Shown one piece after another: positions 50,366 through 61,383 of a stretch of 64,000 bases of DNA (positions within the stretch are counted from its first letter, which is position 1; each line of letters opens with the position of its first letter). A program made the translations under genes and the position numbers. Below the pieces are notes generated by a model. The model did not search any database. It was not told where the DNA came from and was given only the letters and a program-made list of their open reading frames with translations. This DNA is from Ostrinia nubilalis (taxonomy: Eukaryota > Arthropoda > Insecta > Lepidoptera > Crambidae), in contig NW_026973566.1 in NCBI RefSeq assembly GCF_963855985.1, forward strand, positions 2,480,001-2,544,000, written 5' to 3'.

Positions 50366-52737
50366 CGAGTGCTAGGTAAATATAATTTAATTTTACTACT
50401 GTAAGTAAGTAAGTAAGTATTATAAAATGCCTTTTTGTTCTGATTGTTCATTACAAGTAGGGAACAGACAGTGGGTAGGGCATCTAAGAAGTAATAGACA
50501 TAGGAATAGTGTTTCGACTCAGAAGGCTAACGTTGATGGTGTTGTTGAATTTGCAACAGCTTTCCGTGGTCGAATCGCTTCTTATAGAATAGTTGCTACA
50601 GAGGAATTTGAGAACGCCTTACCTGATACATTTTTACAAAGTATCTATTCTAAAGTTAATAATATTTTGCAGATCGCTTTGAAGAAACATATTATAGGTA
50701 AGCGTAAAGGTAAACTTTGAATATTATGCTAGTTTTCTTTTATTTAAGAACAATGTTCGCGAAACAAAGTCCTTTGCTACTAAGAATTTTATCGTTCATC
50801 GCAATTTTAATTACGATAAAATGTTTTTAACACTTGTAAGTACTATTAAAAAAAAGGTAGAAGAATTTGAAGAGCGTGACAGTGGCTGGACTTTCTTAAG
50901 TAGCATATCTTTAGACGTTAACGTTAACAAATTCGATCCTTTAAGAGGGTCTGGATCAACTTATGTTGACCTACCTTTAGTGATTAAAAAGAAAAAAGCA
51001 TGTATTAATATTCGAAATAAGGATAAACATTGCTTTTTGTGGAGCGTAGTCGCTGCACTTTATCCTGTTAAAAAGAACAGCGAAAGGACTTCTTCCTATC
51101 CGCATTATAAAAAGATACTTAACATTAAAGACATGTCCTTTCCCGTAACATTTAATGATATACATAATTTCGAAATCAATAATTCGAATATAAGTATAAA
51201 CGTTTATTCATTAAAAAATAACCGTACTGTAGTTGGTCCTATTTACAGATCAGATTTCAAATCATCTGATAGAACTAAAATCAATTTACTTTTACTTGAT
51301 GGTGAGAGTCAAAGTCATTTCGTTTTGATAAAAAACTTGTCTCGACTTGTTCGAAGCCAAATCACTAAACATCACGGCAAATTATATTTTTGTGATGATT
51401 GTTTACTATTTTTTACCACTGAAAATAGTCTTTTAACGATCATGTATGCGGTGGCGTCTGTACAGTATTACCTGATAAGGGAACATATCTGCAATTTAAA
51501 AATTTTGAGCGGAAGCAAGATGTTCCCTTTGTCGTATACGCTGATTTTGAAACACTCTTAGAACCAATACAAGGTTGTGAGCCAAATCCAAGTACAAGTT
51601 ACACTTCTCCTCGTCAACGTCACATCCCAGCAGCTTTTGCCTATTTTATAGTTTGCTCTTTTGACAAAAGTTTAAATCGGTTTGTTCAGTATCGAGGTTC
51701 CGACTGTGTACCTACATTTCTCAGTAAACTTTATGAAGATATTCGAAAAATTTATGAAATCTTAAATAATGAAGTAAAGATGGAATTTAATAATCATAAT
51801 GCTAAGGATTTTGCTAGAGCCGATGTTTGTCATATTTGTAATCAATTATTGATAATTGACAAAGTTAGAGACCATTGTCACCTTACCGGACGATATAGAG
51901 GCGCTGCGCATCAATACTGTAATTTACGGTACAGTGTTCCTAAGTTAGTACCTGTATTTTTCCATAACTTAGCTGGTTATGATAGTCATTTATTTATAAA
52001 AGAATTAGCTGAGAGTTCCGGACCTGTAAAGGTTATACCGAGGAATAAAGAAAATTATATTTCTTTTACGAAATTTTTAAAATTAAAGAACGAAAAATAT
52101 GCTCAAATACGATTTGTTGATTCATTTCAGTTCTTAGGAACAAGCTTAGAAAAGTTGGCAAAAGGTTTGCATAAAACTGATTTTGCTCATTTGAAAAATA
52201 GCTATCCTAATGAAAAACAATTTGAATTATTAACTCGTAAAGGAGTTTATCCTTATGATTACATGAAAAGTTGGGATTCGTTTTCTGAAAATCAGCTCCC
52301 CCCAAAAGAAAGTTTTTATAATTCTTTGATTGATGAAGCCATAAGCGAAGCAGATTATGCTCATGCACAAGAAGTTTGGTCTACGTTCAAAATAAAAGAC
52401 ATGGGACGTTACACTGACCTTTATCTAAAAACAGATGTATTATTGTTAGCGAATATATTCGAAAATTTTAGAAATGTTTGCAAGTTGAACTATCTTTTAG
52501 ATCCAGCCTTTTATTTAACTGCTCCGAGTTTATCATTTGACGCTATGCTGCTTAAAACAGGTGTTCAATTAGAATTGTTAACTGACTTAGAAATTATACG
52601 ATTCATACAGAAAGGAATACGCGGAGGAATTTGTTTGTGTCCTACAAGATATTATGTCCAAGCTAATAATAAATACATGCCGTATCATGATCATACCGAA
52701 CCCGATTCGTTTCTCGTTTACATCGACTGCAATAATT
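50366..52737 (+). mobile_element. Outer Polinton remnant, right part
   Basis: From CGAGTGCTAGGTAAA onward the sequence equals the reverse complement of the inner Polinton from 40242 down to about 36810 (minus the 1.1-kb transposon): AT-rich leader, TAAG repeats (four here, three in the inner copy), then the polymerase. It ends at 52737 at a foldback element. With 8750-10999 it forms one element split by the CR1-like LINE. Confidence 0.85.
50427..52737 (+). pseudogene. polB: DNA polymerase B, outer copy, frameshifted and truncated
   Basis: Starts with the same zinc-finger N-terminus as the inner copy. A 4-base insertion near 50695 and a 2-base insertion near 51432 shift the frame. The third open part (from about 51540, ATG at 51780) covers Exo I, the HNH-like insert, Exo II and the region up to the Pol A motif (VYIDCNN at 52720-52737), where a foldback element begins. 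Pol B and Pol C motifs are gone, so it cannot make polymerase. It remains close in sequence to the inner copy and lacks the inner copy's insertion, hence serves as an empty-site reference. Confidence 0.92.
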
Positions 52738-53078
52738 AATGATTAAACGAACTTACCTGTACGTGAAGTTCTATCATAATTATACGATTGTTTTCGTCCG
52801 AAGAGATTGGCATAAAACTTTGTAGTATCGCCCAGGATCCGCCACTTGTGCACACGTTTGAGAGGGTATCACTTTTTTTTTTTTTTTTTTTTGTTGGTAG
52901 TTCAAAACTTATTTGACACGGACCATTACGACCGACCTTCATTACGTTTAGAGCATAGACATAATAACTACATAAATTTGCGGGAGGATGGGAGGGATGC
53001 CAATCTCTTCGGACGAAAACAATCGTATAATTATGATAGAACTTCACGTACAGGTAAGTTCGTTTAATCATTAATTAT
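52735..53078. mobile_element. Foldback MITE truncating the outer polymerase
   Basis: Ends ATTAATGATTAAACGAAC and its reverse complement. Arms of about 80 bp share CTTACCTGTACGTGAAG and ATACGATTGTTTTCGTCC. The sequence just after the right arm (53085-53121, TTTTCGTCCTCGAGATTGGC and on) repeats part of the left arm in direct orientation, which could be part of a DIRS-type terminal repeat. A T run of 19 lies at 52872-52891. Confidence 0.7.
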
Positions 53079-53302
53079 ACTTATGTTTTCGTCCTCGAGA
53101 TTGGCATAAAACTTTGTAGATATTGAGAGGAGTTAAACACATTAACAGGCAAATTTATGAAGATTATAATAAAGACTTTATTCAAGCCAAGATGAATAAA
53201 AATATCACAGTAAACCAAAAACATGTATTGAAAAACATCATTTGTAAATAATTGATTAAAAAATCATGTAAAAATAATTATAATGTAATACATTGTATAA
53301 TT

Positions 53303-53533
53303 TTAATTAATGGTCTCATCATTAACTGAACTGGACAAAATCATTATACCAAATTCATTATTATCACTTGGGTCATTGTCTACCGTGACTCTATTATAGA
53401 ATCTCCCAAAGACTTGTGAGCTGCCAGACCACCCAGCAGTATTTCTTATGAGATCTAAATTAACCCCAAGCTTACGAGCCTTTGACGTGGCAGCATGCCG
53501 CGTACTGTGAGCCGTAAAAATTGAGACATCTAT
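53303..53533 (-). pseudogene. DIRS-type tyrosine recombinase, C-terminal part
   Basis: The frame shows the C-terminal catalytic residues: H-x-x-R in HSTRHAATSKARKLG, W in NTAGWSGSSQVFG and the nucleophile-type tyrosine in RFYNR. It stops at 53303. The N-terminal part with the first arginine is at 59408-60280; the CR1-like LINE between them (53534-59396) split the gene. Confidence 0.85.
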
Positions 53534-54531
53534 AGAATAGAATAGAATAGAATACCTTTATTCAGCATTAACATTTATGTGCATACATGTACAGGGGTTA
53601 AATATTACTGAGCCATGCTGAAAAGGCGCCCGCTCAGCGAAAATCGTGACATGACACACACAAGTCGTCAAGTCACGAAGCTGGTTTTCAGCGGGTACCA
53701 ACATGGGGGTTATTACGCCAATTAAGCGCCCTTTTGACAGTGACGGTTTATCAATATAAAATATTATAAAATTCGTGTCGATTCGTAAGACTTCCTGGCA
53801 AAAAGGCGCGCAACAGAGGGCGCTGCAGTTAAAATAAAATATCAATTTATTTACATAAATACAAAATAAAATATAAAAAAGGTAGACCTAAAATATGACA
53901 TTTACAAAATATTAGAAATAAACTCCACAATTGTTCCAAGTACCCACACTAAACAAAATAACGAGACCAGAACACAATCAGTTAACGGTATAATTATTAA
54001 AAAAACGGTATAACGTTTCTACTATAAAAAAATAACTTTAGTACTTAAATGATCTGTGAGGCGGCTTCGGACCGCTGACCTGTCGTTGTGTTGATTCGGA
54101 CCGTAAAAAAGAGAAAAGAACAATAAAAAAAGAAAAAGTCAATTGGAAAGGACGCTGGACGCTGTGTTTTTCTGATTTGTTATGAAATACGTGCTTTATT
54201 GTTGATGCGAAAATTTTTACTGTGCGAAACGTCTCAAAACAACAAAACAAAACCCGGCGGAAACCGGAAAGGTGTGAGGTGCAAAATGTGACACACGTCC
54301 TGCAGGGCAGATGCTATTATATGGAGTAAGAGGAGCGAGCAACTACGGCGAGCACGACGCGCAAAGTCCCCTGGTGAGTCCAAAGTAATTTGTGCCAGTA
54401 AAGCACGTGTAACATGTATCGCACAACAAAGATCAACCATCACTGTGATCATACTCCACAGGGCGCGCCTAGACTTCGGCCGAGAGAGATAAAGCGACCA
54501 TGCTGAAGCTGTCCCATAAGCCATCTGACTG

Positions 54532-57453
54532 TTAATTACGGCGGGATCGACCCGTCAACCCCTGCAAGCGCGACGACGACATATAGGTATGCGATACAAT
54601 GCCATCTGCCCTCTGTGACGTGAGCAAGTATTTCTTGACATGTGATCTAAAAGTGTGTTTTGTTTGCAGGTTGCGCAAAGGAGGTGGCAGGTCGTTCCAA
54701 CACCGTGTGGCAGCAAATCTGAAAGATCCCCTGAACGCCACGGTGCGATGCTTTGGGGTTGCAAAGATGTGTGAGCAGACCCTTCTGGAGTGACCCTCCC
54801 TGCTCCCGGCCCAGTCAAGCTTATCGTACAAATACCTTGGTCTATGTGTGGCAATGATACCAAACATCATGGTAGCAAGATGTAATTTTCTACGAGCAGC
54901 CATTTTCAATATATTGGCAGCGTTGAGAAATGGGGTGACATGCGCTCGAGGTGGCACTGTGAAGCAGAAGCGGGCACAAGCATTTTGCACTCTTTGCACC
55001 AGCTTGGCAGACCTGGCCATGAGACAGGGTCCATACACAGTGTCACAGTAGTTGAGCTTACTGAGGACAAGGGACTCACATAGTGCAATTCGTATACTCT
55101 CGCATAGGTATGGCCTTAGCTTGTATAATATTTTGAGTCTGTAGAAGCAGTTTCTTGCGCATTCAGTAACGTGGGTTTCAAATCTTAGCTGGCTCTCGAA
55201 AATAAGTCCCAGATTTCTAACCTTATCCACTTTCTCGATCTGTTCTCCATTAATCTGGATATTGAGAGACTTATTCGCTAGTTTGATAGTGTTTTTAGGG
55301 GTTCCTATCAGTATTAACTGAGATTTTTTTGGGTTGAGGGTAACACCGTTCGTGACGCACCAAGCGGAAACCCTCCCCAAGTCATCATTTACCTTGATCA
55401 CAGCTGCGTCACACTTATCAGGCTCAAATGGAAGGTACAATTGCAAGTCATCTGCATAAATGTGATAGTTGCAATATTTGATGCTATTTATGATGTCAGC
55501 ACTGTACAAGATGTATAAAATTGGCCCTAATATCGAGCCCTGGGGGACCCCGCGAGTCACCTGGTGGACCTGCGAACGCAAAGAAACACCATCCTCCCGC
55601 CTCAGTTCCACGTACTGCTTTCTTCCTGACAAGTAACTATGGAACCATTTTACAGAACTACTATCAAGACCATAATAACGCAGTTTAGATAGCAAGAGCG
55701 AGGTGTTGATAGAATCGAAGGCACGCGAGAAGTCGAGCAACAGCATGACTGCAACGGTGCCCCGATCCTGGGCAGCCAACAAGTTGTCGACCACATCAGC
55801 AAGAGCGGTTGCTGTACCATGCCCTTTACGGAACCCGGACTGATAGTGTGGAAGAATGCCCTGTTCCTCAAGGTACTGCGTGAGTTGATCACACACTATC
55901 CTTTCCAAGATCTTTGACAGACACGGTAGGATGCTGATGGGCCGGAGTTCTTTTACTGTGGTTGGTTGACCACTTTTTGGTAGCGGTCTCACTAAAGCCA
56001 CCTTCCAGCTCTCAGGGAATACACTTTCAAGTATTGACCTGTTGATCATATTTGTTATTGCTTCTAGTGTCTGCGGCAAAGTCAAAAGTAAAATGTCAAG
56101 GGATAGGCCATCATCTCCACGCGCGTTCGATCTAAGTCTATTGATAGCCCTCAAAACCAGATCCTCGCCAACAGTATGCAAGGAGAAAGTTGATGCTTTG
56201 GTATGTCTATGATACTCGTAGAAACTCAGTTGCGAGATATTAGCGTTGCCATCACCAGGTATGTTCAAAAAGTGTGCATTGATCTCATCAGGGTTGTTAA
56301 ACGATGGTGGAAGGTCAGCTGATTTCCTTTTGTCTGGCAGGACAGTACCCTTGAGATTTTTCCATAATTTCTTTGAGTCCTTCACATTATTGTTAATATG
56401 CTTAGTAAAAAAGCATGATTTCTCTCTGTCAATAGCCTCCAAAACAAGGTGTTTCATAGTTTTATAAGAGGCCTTAAGGTCTGGGGTACCCAAGCTTTTG
56501 TATTTTTTATGGTAGTTGTCTCTGACTCGGATCATATCCCTAATAGTGTCAGTTATCCACGGGTGCGGAGGCCGTTTAAATTTCCGTGTCTTCATAGGGG
56601 CATGCAGATCCATCAGACCCATAACTGAGCTGGTAAAAGCCACCACGTAGTCATTTATATCTTTAGCGAGTTTGAGGCTATTCCAATTAATGGCGCTAAG
56701 GTCTTGACTGAACTGGTCTAGAATGATGTCTTTCAAAGGCCTGTAGGTTATCAGCTGCGGCTTGACTTTGTCCTTTTTGAACCTAAATTCTCCTAGCAGC
56801 ATTGCGTGCCCACCCAAGTCAGGAGAATGCCTCACCACAACTTTGAGAGCCTTCACATCGGCACATATAACGTCGATAAGCGTACTGCTATGATCAGTGT
56901 GATGTGTTGGCTCCTTTACCAATTGGGTAAGGTTGAGACTATGTATACACTGGAGAAACTGTCTGCATCTGCTATTGCTCTCGTCAAGAAGATTTATGTT
57001 GAAGTCTCCCAACAGTATCAGCCCATCTGCTTTGCTGAAGGATGTAATGGTCTCGGTTATAGTGTCAAGGAATAATCCAACATCAAGCCAGGGCGGCCTG
57101 TAGGCCGTACCTATGATGATGTTCTGGTTGTTAAGGCGTACGGAAAGCCACATTTGTTCAACAGATGTAGCTGTGTCTGGATGGGAGCATAGCCTTATAT
57201 TGATACCTCTACGTATGTAAAATCCCACCCCGCCCCCTCGTCCTCCTCTGACATGGTCCGGCCTAGGAGTATGTCTCAGCCGGTAGCCAGCGAGGATCGG
57301 AGCTCTGCCCTCTTCCCCATCTCTCAACCAGGTCTCGTTAATTGCCATTATGTCTGGATCAAGGTCCTCCATTGCCACAACAAACTCCTCTTGCTTGGTA
57401 CAAAGAGATCCTGCATTGAAAAACCCTACTAATAAGTTACTTCTCAACCCCAA
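54532..57453 (-). CDS. CR1-like LINE ORF2 (endonuclease + reverse transcriptase), 973 aa
   Basis: Intact. The N-terminal endonuclease has LVGFFNAGSLCTKQEE, INETWLRDGEEG, GFYIRRGI, LLGDFNINLLD and HAMLLGEF motifs. The RT follows: WKVALVRPLPKSGQ, LRPISILPCLSKILERIV, YQSGFRKGHGTATAL, MLLLDFSRAFDSI, GVPQGSILGPILYILYSADI and the catalytic YADD in YHIYADDLQLYLPF. The C-terminal part ends with a Ser/Arg-rich tail. Length and domain order are normal for this group. With an intact ORF1 this copy may still be competent, to judge from sequence only. Confidence 0.93.
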   Translation of the reverse strand: MGLRSNLLVGFFNAGSLCTKQEEFVVAMEDLDPDIMAINETWLRDGEEGRAPILAGYRLRHTPRPDHVRGGRGGGVGFYIRRGINIRLCSHPDTATSVEQMWLSVRLNNQNIIIGTAYRPPWLDVGLFLDTITETITSFSKADGLILLGDFNINLLDESNSRCRQFLQCIHSLNLTQLVKEPTHHTDHSSTLIDVICADVKALKVVVRHSPDLGGHAMLLGEFRFKKDKVKPQLITYRPLKDIILDQFSQDLSAINWNSLKLAKDINDYVVAFTSSVMGLMDLHAPMKTRKFKRPPHPWITDTIRDMIRVRDNYHKKYKSLGTPDLKASYKTMKHLVLEAIDREKSCFFTKHINNNVKDSKKLWKNLKGTVLPDKRKSADLPPSFNNPDEINAHFLNIPGDGNANISQLSFYEYHRHTKASTFSLHTVGEDLVLRAINRLRSNARGDDGLSLDILLLTLPQTLEAITNMINRSILESVFPESWKVALVRPLPKSGQPTTVKELRPISILPCLSKILERIVCDQLTQYLEEQGILPHYQSGFRKGHGTATALADVVDNLLAAQDRGTVAVMLLLDFSRAFDSINTSLLLSKLRYYGLDSSSVKWFHSYLSGRKQYVELRREDGVSLRSQVHQVTRGVPQGSILGPILYILYSADIINSIKYCNYHIYADDLQLYLPFEPDKCDAAVIKVNDDLGRVSAWCVTNGVTLNPKKSQLILIGTPKNTIKLANKSLNIQINGEQIEKVDKVRNLGLIFESQLRFETHVTECARNCFYRLKILYKLRPYLCESIRIALCESLVLSKLNYCDTVYGPCLMARSAKLVQRVQNACARFCFTVPPRAHVTPFLNAANILKMAARRKLHLATMMFGIIATHRPRYLYDKLDWAGSREGHSRRVCSHIFATPKHRTVAFRGSFRFAATRCWNDLPPPLRNLQTKHTFRSHVKKYLLTSQRADGIVSHTYMSSSRLQGLTGRSRRN

Positions 57454-57755
57454 GCCTGTGCTAGATTTGTATAATTAATACACCGATAAATGACTATATG
57501 AATGGCCCTTTTAAATATAATTGTTTGGAACAACTGATAAGAGCATTTTATACTAATTTTTAATCTAAGATTTCCTAACATATTAAGAAAGTAGCAATGA
57601 AAAACAGAATAATAAGTTTGTAGATATTGCAACAGTAACAGAGTGTTTCGATAGGTAAGCAGTTTTAAATTTGTGATGTGAATTATTAAGTAAACAAAAC
57701 CATTGCAAACATAGATCAGTTTAAAAAAATATACTTGTTTACAGGATCCAACGAG

Positions 57756-58946
57756 TCATGACCCCGAGCAGCCGAAAACTCTAGACAGGTCATCCAGTGA
57801 TCTCAGCGAGTAGATCTGGGACCCATCGCTTTTGCGGGCGAATATACGGCCTCGTCTCGTCCAGCAGTACCTCCACTGGCGCTCGCGGCACTCCTCTCGC
57901 GCCCGGTAGAACAGCAGCCGATTGGAGCGGGTCAGGCGCTCGTTGATGTACACCCGGCCGCCACCCTCGCCCGTAGCGCCGCGACGCACGCGCGCGGCCC
58001 GCAGCAGGTCGTCGCGCAGCTGGCGGCGCGCCAGGCGCACCACCACGCGGCGCGGGCGGGCCCCGCCGGTCTCGGCCGGGGGCGCACCCACGCGCTCCGC
58101 GAACACGACGTCCCGCTCCTCCAGGGTCACCCCGAGGCGGCCGGCGAGCACGGCCACGCTGTGGAAGACGTTCTCGCCCTTCTCGTCCGGGAGGCCGCCG
58201 ATCTCCAGGTCCGCGAGGAGCGCGTCCTGGTCGCGGTCGTTGAGCTCCAGCTTGAGCTCGGCGACGGTTCGTTCCAGCGCCGCGACGACTCCCGACCCGG
58301 CGCCGGTGCCCGCCTCCGTCTGCACGCGTCCCACCGCTTCCAGCCTCTTCTCGACCTCGTCCAGGCGCTCCGCGTTCGCGTGCCCGACGCCAGTGAGGCA
58401 GACCTCGATAGTGTCCATCCGTTTGTCCAGAGCGCTCGTGCGGCTCTCGCAGCGGTCTAATCTGCCGGACAGCGCCGACACCTCATCTTTGAGCGCGCCC
58501 ATCTGCTCCCTCAACGCCTGGAGCTCGGAAGTGAAGACCTCTCGGAAGTGCCTGATCTCCAGAGTAAGCGCTTGGATGTCCGACACCTCGACGGTCATAT
58601 TTAGCGCGGTGTCATTTTGGTCGTCGTGCCCCTGCTCCGGCAAGGTGGTGTCCAGCTGCATGGGGCTGAGATCAGAGGCGCCGCGTCGCTGCGTGATGTA
58701 CTCGGGCGAAGCTCGGACCGGCGTGTTAGTATTGTCGGTTTTGGGCTGCTTGCTCTTACACGAGACGCACCTCCAGTTAGCCCGGTGGTCCCCGGTCAGC
58801 GTATTATAGAAGCGCTGCTCCGAAACTCCAGCGCATACCAGGTCATAAGAGTCCCGGCATAGGCTGCACACTAGGAACCTCCGGTCCTCAATTTTCTTTA
58901 GACAGCCACTGCAATTCTTAATGTTCTTCTTTCCCTTGGGCGACAT
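57756..58946 (-). CDS. CR1-like LINE ORF1 with PHD-type zinc finger, 396 aa
   Basis: Starts MSPKGKKNIKNC. Residues about 12-65 form a PHD-like Cys-rich finger (CSGCLKKI...CSLCRDSYDLVCAGV...WRCVSCKSK). A Ser/Thr/Asp region and a long coiled coil follow (IRHFREVFTSELQALREQ...VSALSGRLDRCESRTSALDKRM), then an RRM-like/C-terminal domain (RPRRVVVRLARRQLRDDLL...YINERLTRSNRLLFYRAREE). Strikingly GC-rich codons set it apart from ORF2. A 300-bp spacer (57454-57755) separates it from ORF2. Intact; likely RNA-binding. Confidence 0.9.
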   Translation of the reverse strand: MSPKGKKNIKNCSGCLKKIEDRRFLVCSLCRDSYDLVCAGVSEQRFYNTLTGDHRANWRCVSCKSKQPKTDNTNTPVRASPEYITQRRGASDLSPMQLDTTLPEQGHDDQNDTALNMTVEVSDIQALTLEIRHFREVFTSELQALREQMGALKDEVSALSGRLDRCESRTSALDKRMDTIEVCLTGVGHANAERLDEVEKRLEAVGRVQTEAGTGAGSGVVAALERTVAELKLELNDRDQDALLADLEIGGLPDEKGENVFHSVAVLAGRLGVTLEERDVVFAERVGAPPAETGGARPRRVVVRLARRQLRDDLLRAARVRRGATGEGGGRVYINERLTRSNRLLFYRAREECRERQWRYCWTRRGRIFARKSDGSQIYSLRSLDDLSRVFGCSGS

Positions 58947-59003
58947 TTTGTAAGGAAAGACAAAAAAACAAAAATAAAAAACAAAAAAAAATTGAAATGT
59001 TGA

Positions 59004-59072
59004 GGTTTGAACCCACAGTCTCTGCGTTATAGCACGCTAGTCTCACGGCTATCCAACCGCGCCACCGTGTCA
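59004..59072 (-). other. tRNA-like sequence in the LINE 5' UTR
   Basis: On the minus strand a box-A-like TGGCGCGGTTGGATAGC and a box-B GGGTTCAAACC are about 50 bases apart, with an anticodon-arm-like middle. The acceptor ends do not pair convincingly, so I call it tRNA-derived rather than a tRNA gene. It could act as an internal pol III-type promoter or be an inserted SINE head. Confidence 0.55.
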
Positions 59073-59407
59073 CTTAGGTTGATGGCTCAATTTGACACTC
59101 ATGTAAATAGTGGCAAGAAAGGTTGTTGAACCGGTCAGCTGTTGAGTTCAATGTACCCGACACAACACAAAACAAAATGTTTGCACCGATCACTTCACAG
59201 TTTCTGGTCCGATCACAATTATAGTTTTACTCTGTTAATTCTTAGTCTTTCACTGAGATAATACTGTCACTGATGCGTCCCACTCACGGTACTCAATCTA
59301 TGTGGTTTTCGAGGAATAAAAATTATGTTTTGTATTTTTAAATTGAGTAATACACGGAGCACGATATGAACGTGACGGCAGCGCCACATACCCCCCGAGA
59401 CATCTAT

Positions 59408-60280
59408 CTATGCCGCATTGTTCTAACACAGACTTAGTCCATCGGCTTAGCGTTTGTGGACCTACCGCGCAGTAAGGTTTTCTAAAACTGATGAAAAGTT
59501 TGCTCTGATTGTCGCGAAGATTTTTAGACCGTTCTATGTAATCAGTTAAGGTTTTGCAAGGACATAAAGCTGGGTTCTGGTTAAAATAAGGCAATGTAAG
59601 GGTTGGCTGGAGCGAACCGTTTCGAGACGTCTTGATAAATTCTGGAATTTTAATTACAATGTTACCAACGTGTTTCTCAATATTAAAAATATTAATCTTG
59701 GAGAGAGTCTGCATTCTATGTGCTGTAACTAATGCCAACAATGTAATTAATTTTTTAGTCAGGTTTTCGAATGTTATTTCAGTATTTGGATACCAAGTAC
59801 TAAGAAAATTTAACACTATAGATGTATCCCATGTATTATTATATTTAGGCAATGCCGGCCGTAATCTATAAACGCCTTTAAAAAAGCGCTTAATGCGATC
59901 ATCATTACCTATTTGATTTCCTGAAATGAGTGATAATGCAGATCTGCAACTATTTAGAGTTCCGAACTGAGCACCGTCGTTAAATAGCTGTGTTAAAAAC
60001 AATATTACGTTTGGAATAGATATCTCAAATAAATCAATATTATTATGATTACAATAATTAAACCACTTCTTAATACAGGAATCATATTGACGCAATGAAT
60101 TTTCACACAGTGAAGCCATCATTATATTTAGAGAAGAGGGTGGAATTCTTCTTCTCAGTAATGCCGTGCGGATAATAAAGCGGCAACCAGGGTAGTCTGC
60201 TGGTGAACGAGTCGATTGCTGGAATGAGATAAAATTAAATTCTCGCTTTGTGATAACACCATTTTTTGTCCGACTACCAA
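59408..60280 (-). pseudogene. DIRS-type tyrosine recombinase, N-terminal part
   Basis: The frame is open upstream of the ATG at 60122 (IIRTALLRRRIPPSSLNI). SAM-like N-terminal region: ENSLRQYDSCIKKWFNYC, IPNVILFLTQLFNDG, TLNSCRSALSLI. The catalytic domain starts with LITLLALVTAHRMQTLSKI (first catalytic Arg) and runs to WTKSVLEQCGI, where the LINE insertion cuts it. The remaining catalytic residues are at 53303-53533. The RT and RNase H expected of a DIRS retrotransposon are not found, so it is a truncated element. Confidence 0.85.
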
Positions 60281-60283
60281 GCT

Positions 60284-61085
60284 ATTATATGGACGCCAAT
60301 ACGCAATACCATGTTAACCCACAAAAAATCGAAAACAGAGTTATGCACCTAACTGGAATTTCCTCTTGATAAGGAACGTTTTTCAAAAGAGTGGTATGTG
60401 CCATAAAATATTTCGTTTAACAAAATATCAATTTGAAAATATCTGAGGGCTCTGGATCTCACATAGATTATTAAGCAAAACAGTCGCAAGTCATATGACA
60501 CTATTAGTGTATCGTTACCGGCCCTATTGTCCGAGCAAAAAACGTGTTATGACACTTGACACGTTATTGCGTATCTAACTTCAAATTAAACCGTTGGTGC
60601 CTTTCGGACAGTGTCAAGTGCAGCTCTGTGTTTTTTCGTGTTTTTAATCAGCACATTGTGATTCCTGACAAAAGAAGTGTAAAAACAGTTTCTATGTGGA
60701 TTACTGATATGAAAATAAGTGGACGTTTCCAAGGTAAGTGCTTTATTTATACGATAGCTGATCAAATAGATTTTCGAGGTTATAGTTCGGACTTTTGCGA
60801 ATATTCTGTGTACTAAGCACAGTAAAGCTTAAATGTTTGTTTTTAAGTATAAACTACAACACTTAAAGATTCATAATCTTCGTGTTCCGTGCCTCAACAA
60901 TATTCAGATGTTGGTAAAATTGCTATTTTTTGATAGATAACCCTTAACACCTTATTGCAAAATAATGTTTTGACCACATTCGCGATCCTAGCACAATTTT
61001 AAAGCACTTGACATGGTTTTGAAAAATGAATAATAGCCAATCACTTTTATTAGAATTGAACGTCAAGAGACTTGACATTGTTTTA
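60284..61085. other. Stretch with one possible exon
   Basis: The plus-strand frame at about 60604-60732 reads CSSVFFRVFNQHIVIPDKRS...MWITDMKISGRFQ and ends at a consensus splice donor (GTAAGT at 60733), looking like a helix-turn-helix exon of a transposase-type or DUF4817-like protein. No acceptor-linked partner is visible. The rest is unremarkable. Confidence 0.3.
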
Positions 61086-61383
61086 TGTACGATCGTGCTC
61101 GTACATATTGGCATCTCGCAGAAGAAGAAGGCGCGGAGGATGCTGCACGTGGTTGCCCTGCTGCCCGATGACCGTAGACCTTGGCTGCCGGTGACTCCAT
61201 GTGCGGCTGATGGCCCAGGTGGTGGACCTCTGGTTGGCTGTCCACTTGGTGTCCACCTGGCTGGTTGGTTGACCAGGCAGCTCGCGGGCCTGGCTCCTGG
61301 TGAGGCCAGGATGCTCGCGGGCCTGACGCTGGTGTGGCCTGGCACTGGTGTGGCCGAGGCTGCTGATGTGGCCTGCCACTGAT
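61086..61383 (+). repeat. 298-bp inverted repeat, left copy
   Basis: Matches the reverse complement of 63386-63683 apparently without mismatch. It begins with the palindromic TGTACGATCGTGCTCGTACA. It is GC-rich and leads into the minisatellite. ORFs seen in several frames reflect composition, not genes. Confidence 0.88.

Larger units (their letters stand above)
53534..59396 (-). mobile_element. CR1-like LINE, complete and apparently intact
   Basis: A two-ORF LINE with a 3' pentanucleotide tail (ATTCT repeats, 53534-53556 in reverse) and an AATAAA just before it. The target duplication GAGACATCTAT lies at 53523-53533 and 59397-59407, with an extra 4 bases on the upstream side. Both ORFs are uninterrupted. 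It landed in a DIRS-type recombinase gene. The simple-repeat tail and PHD-type ORF1 suggest the CR1/Kiri/L2 area; clade not fixed. Confidence 0.88.

Noticed and set aside
57922..58809. 295-codon plus-strand ORF opposite LINE ORF1
   Set aside because: It is an antisense shadow of a GC-rich gene; its translation is Ser/Arg-rich low complexity, while the minus frame has PHD and coiled-coil features.
59004..59072. Functional tRNA gene
   Set aside because: Box A and box B are present but the acceptor stem does not pair and the block lies in a LINE 5' UTR.
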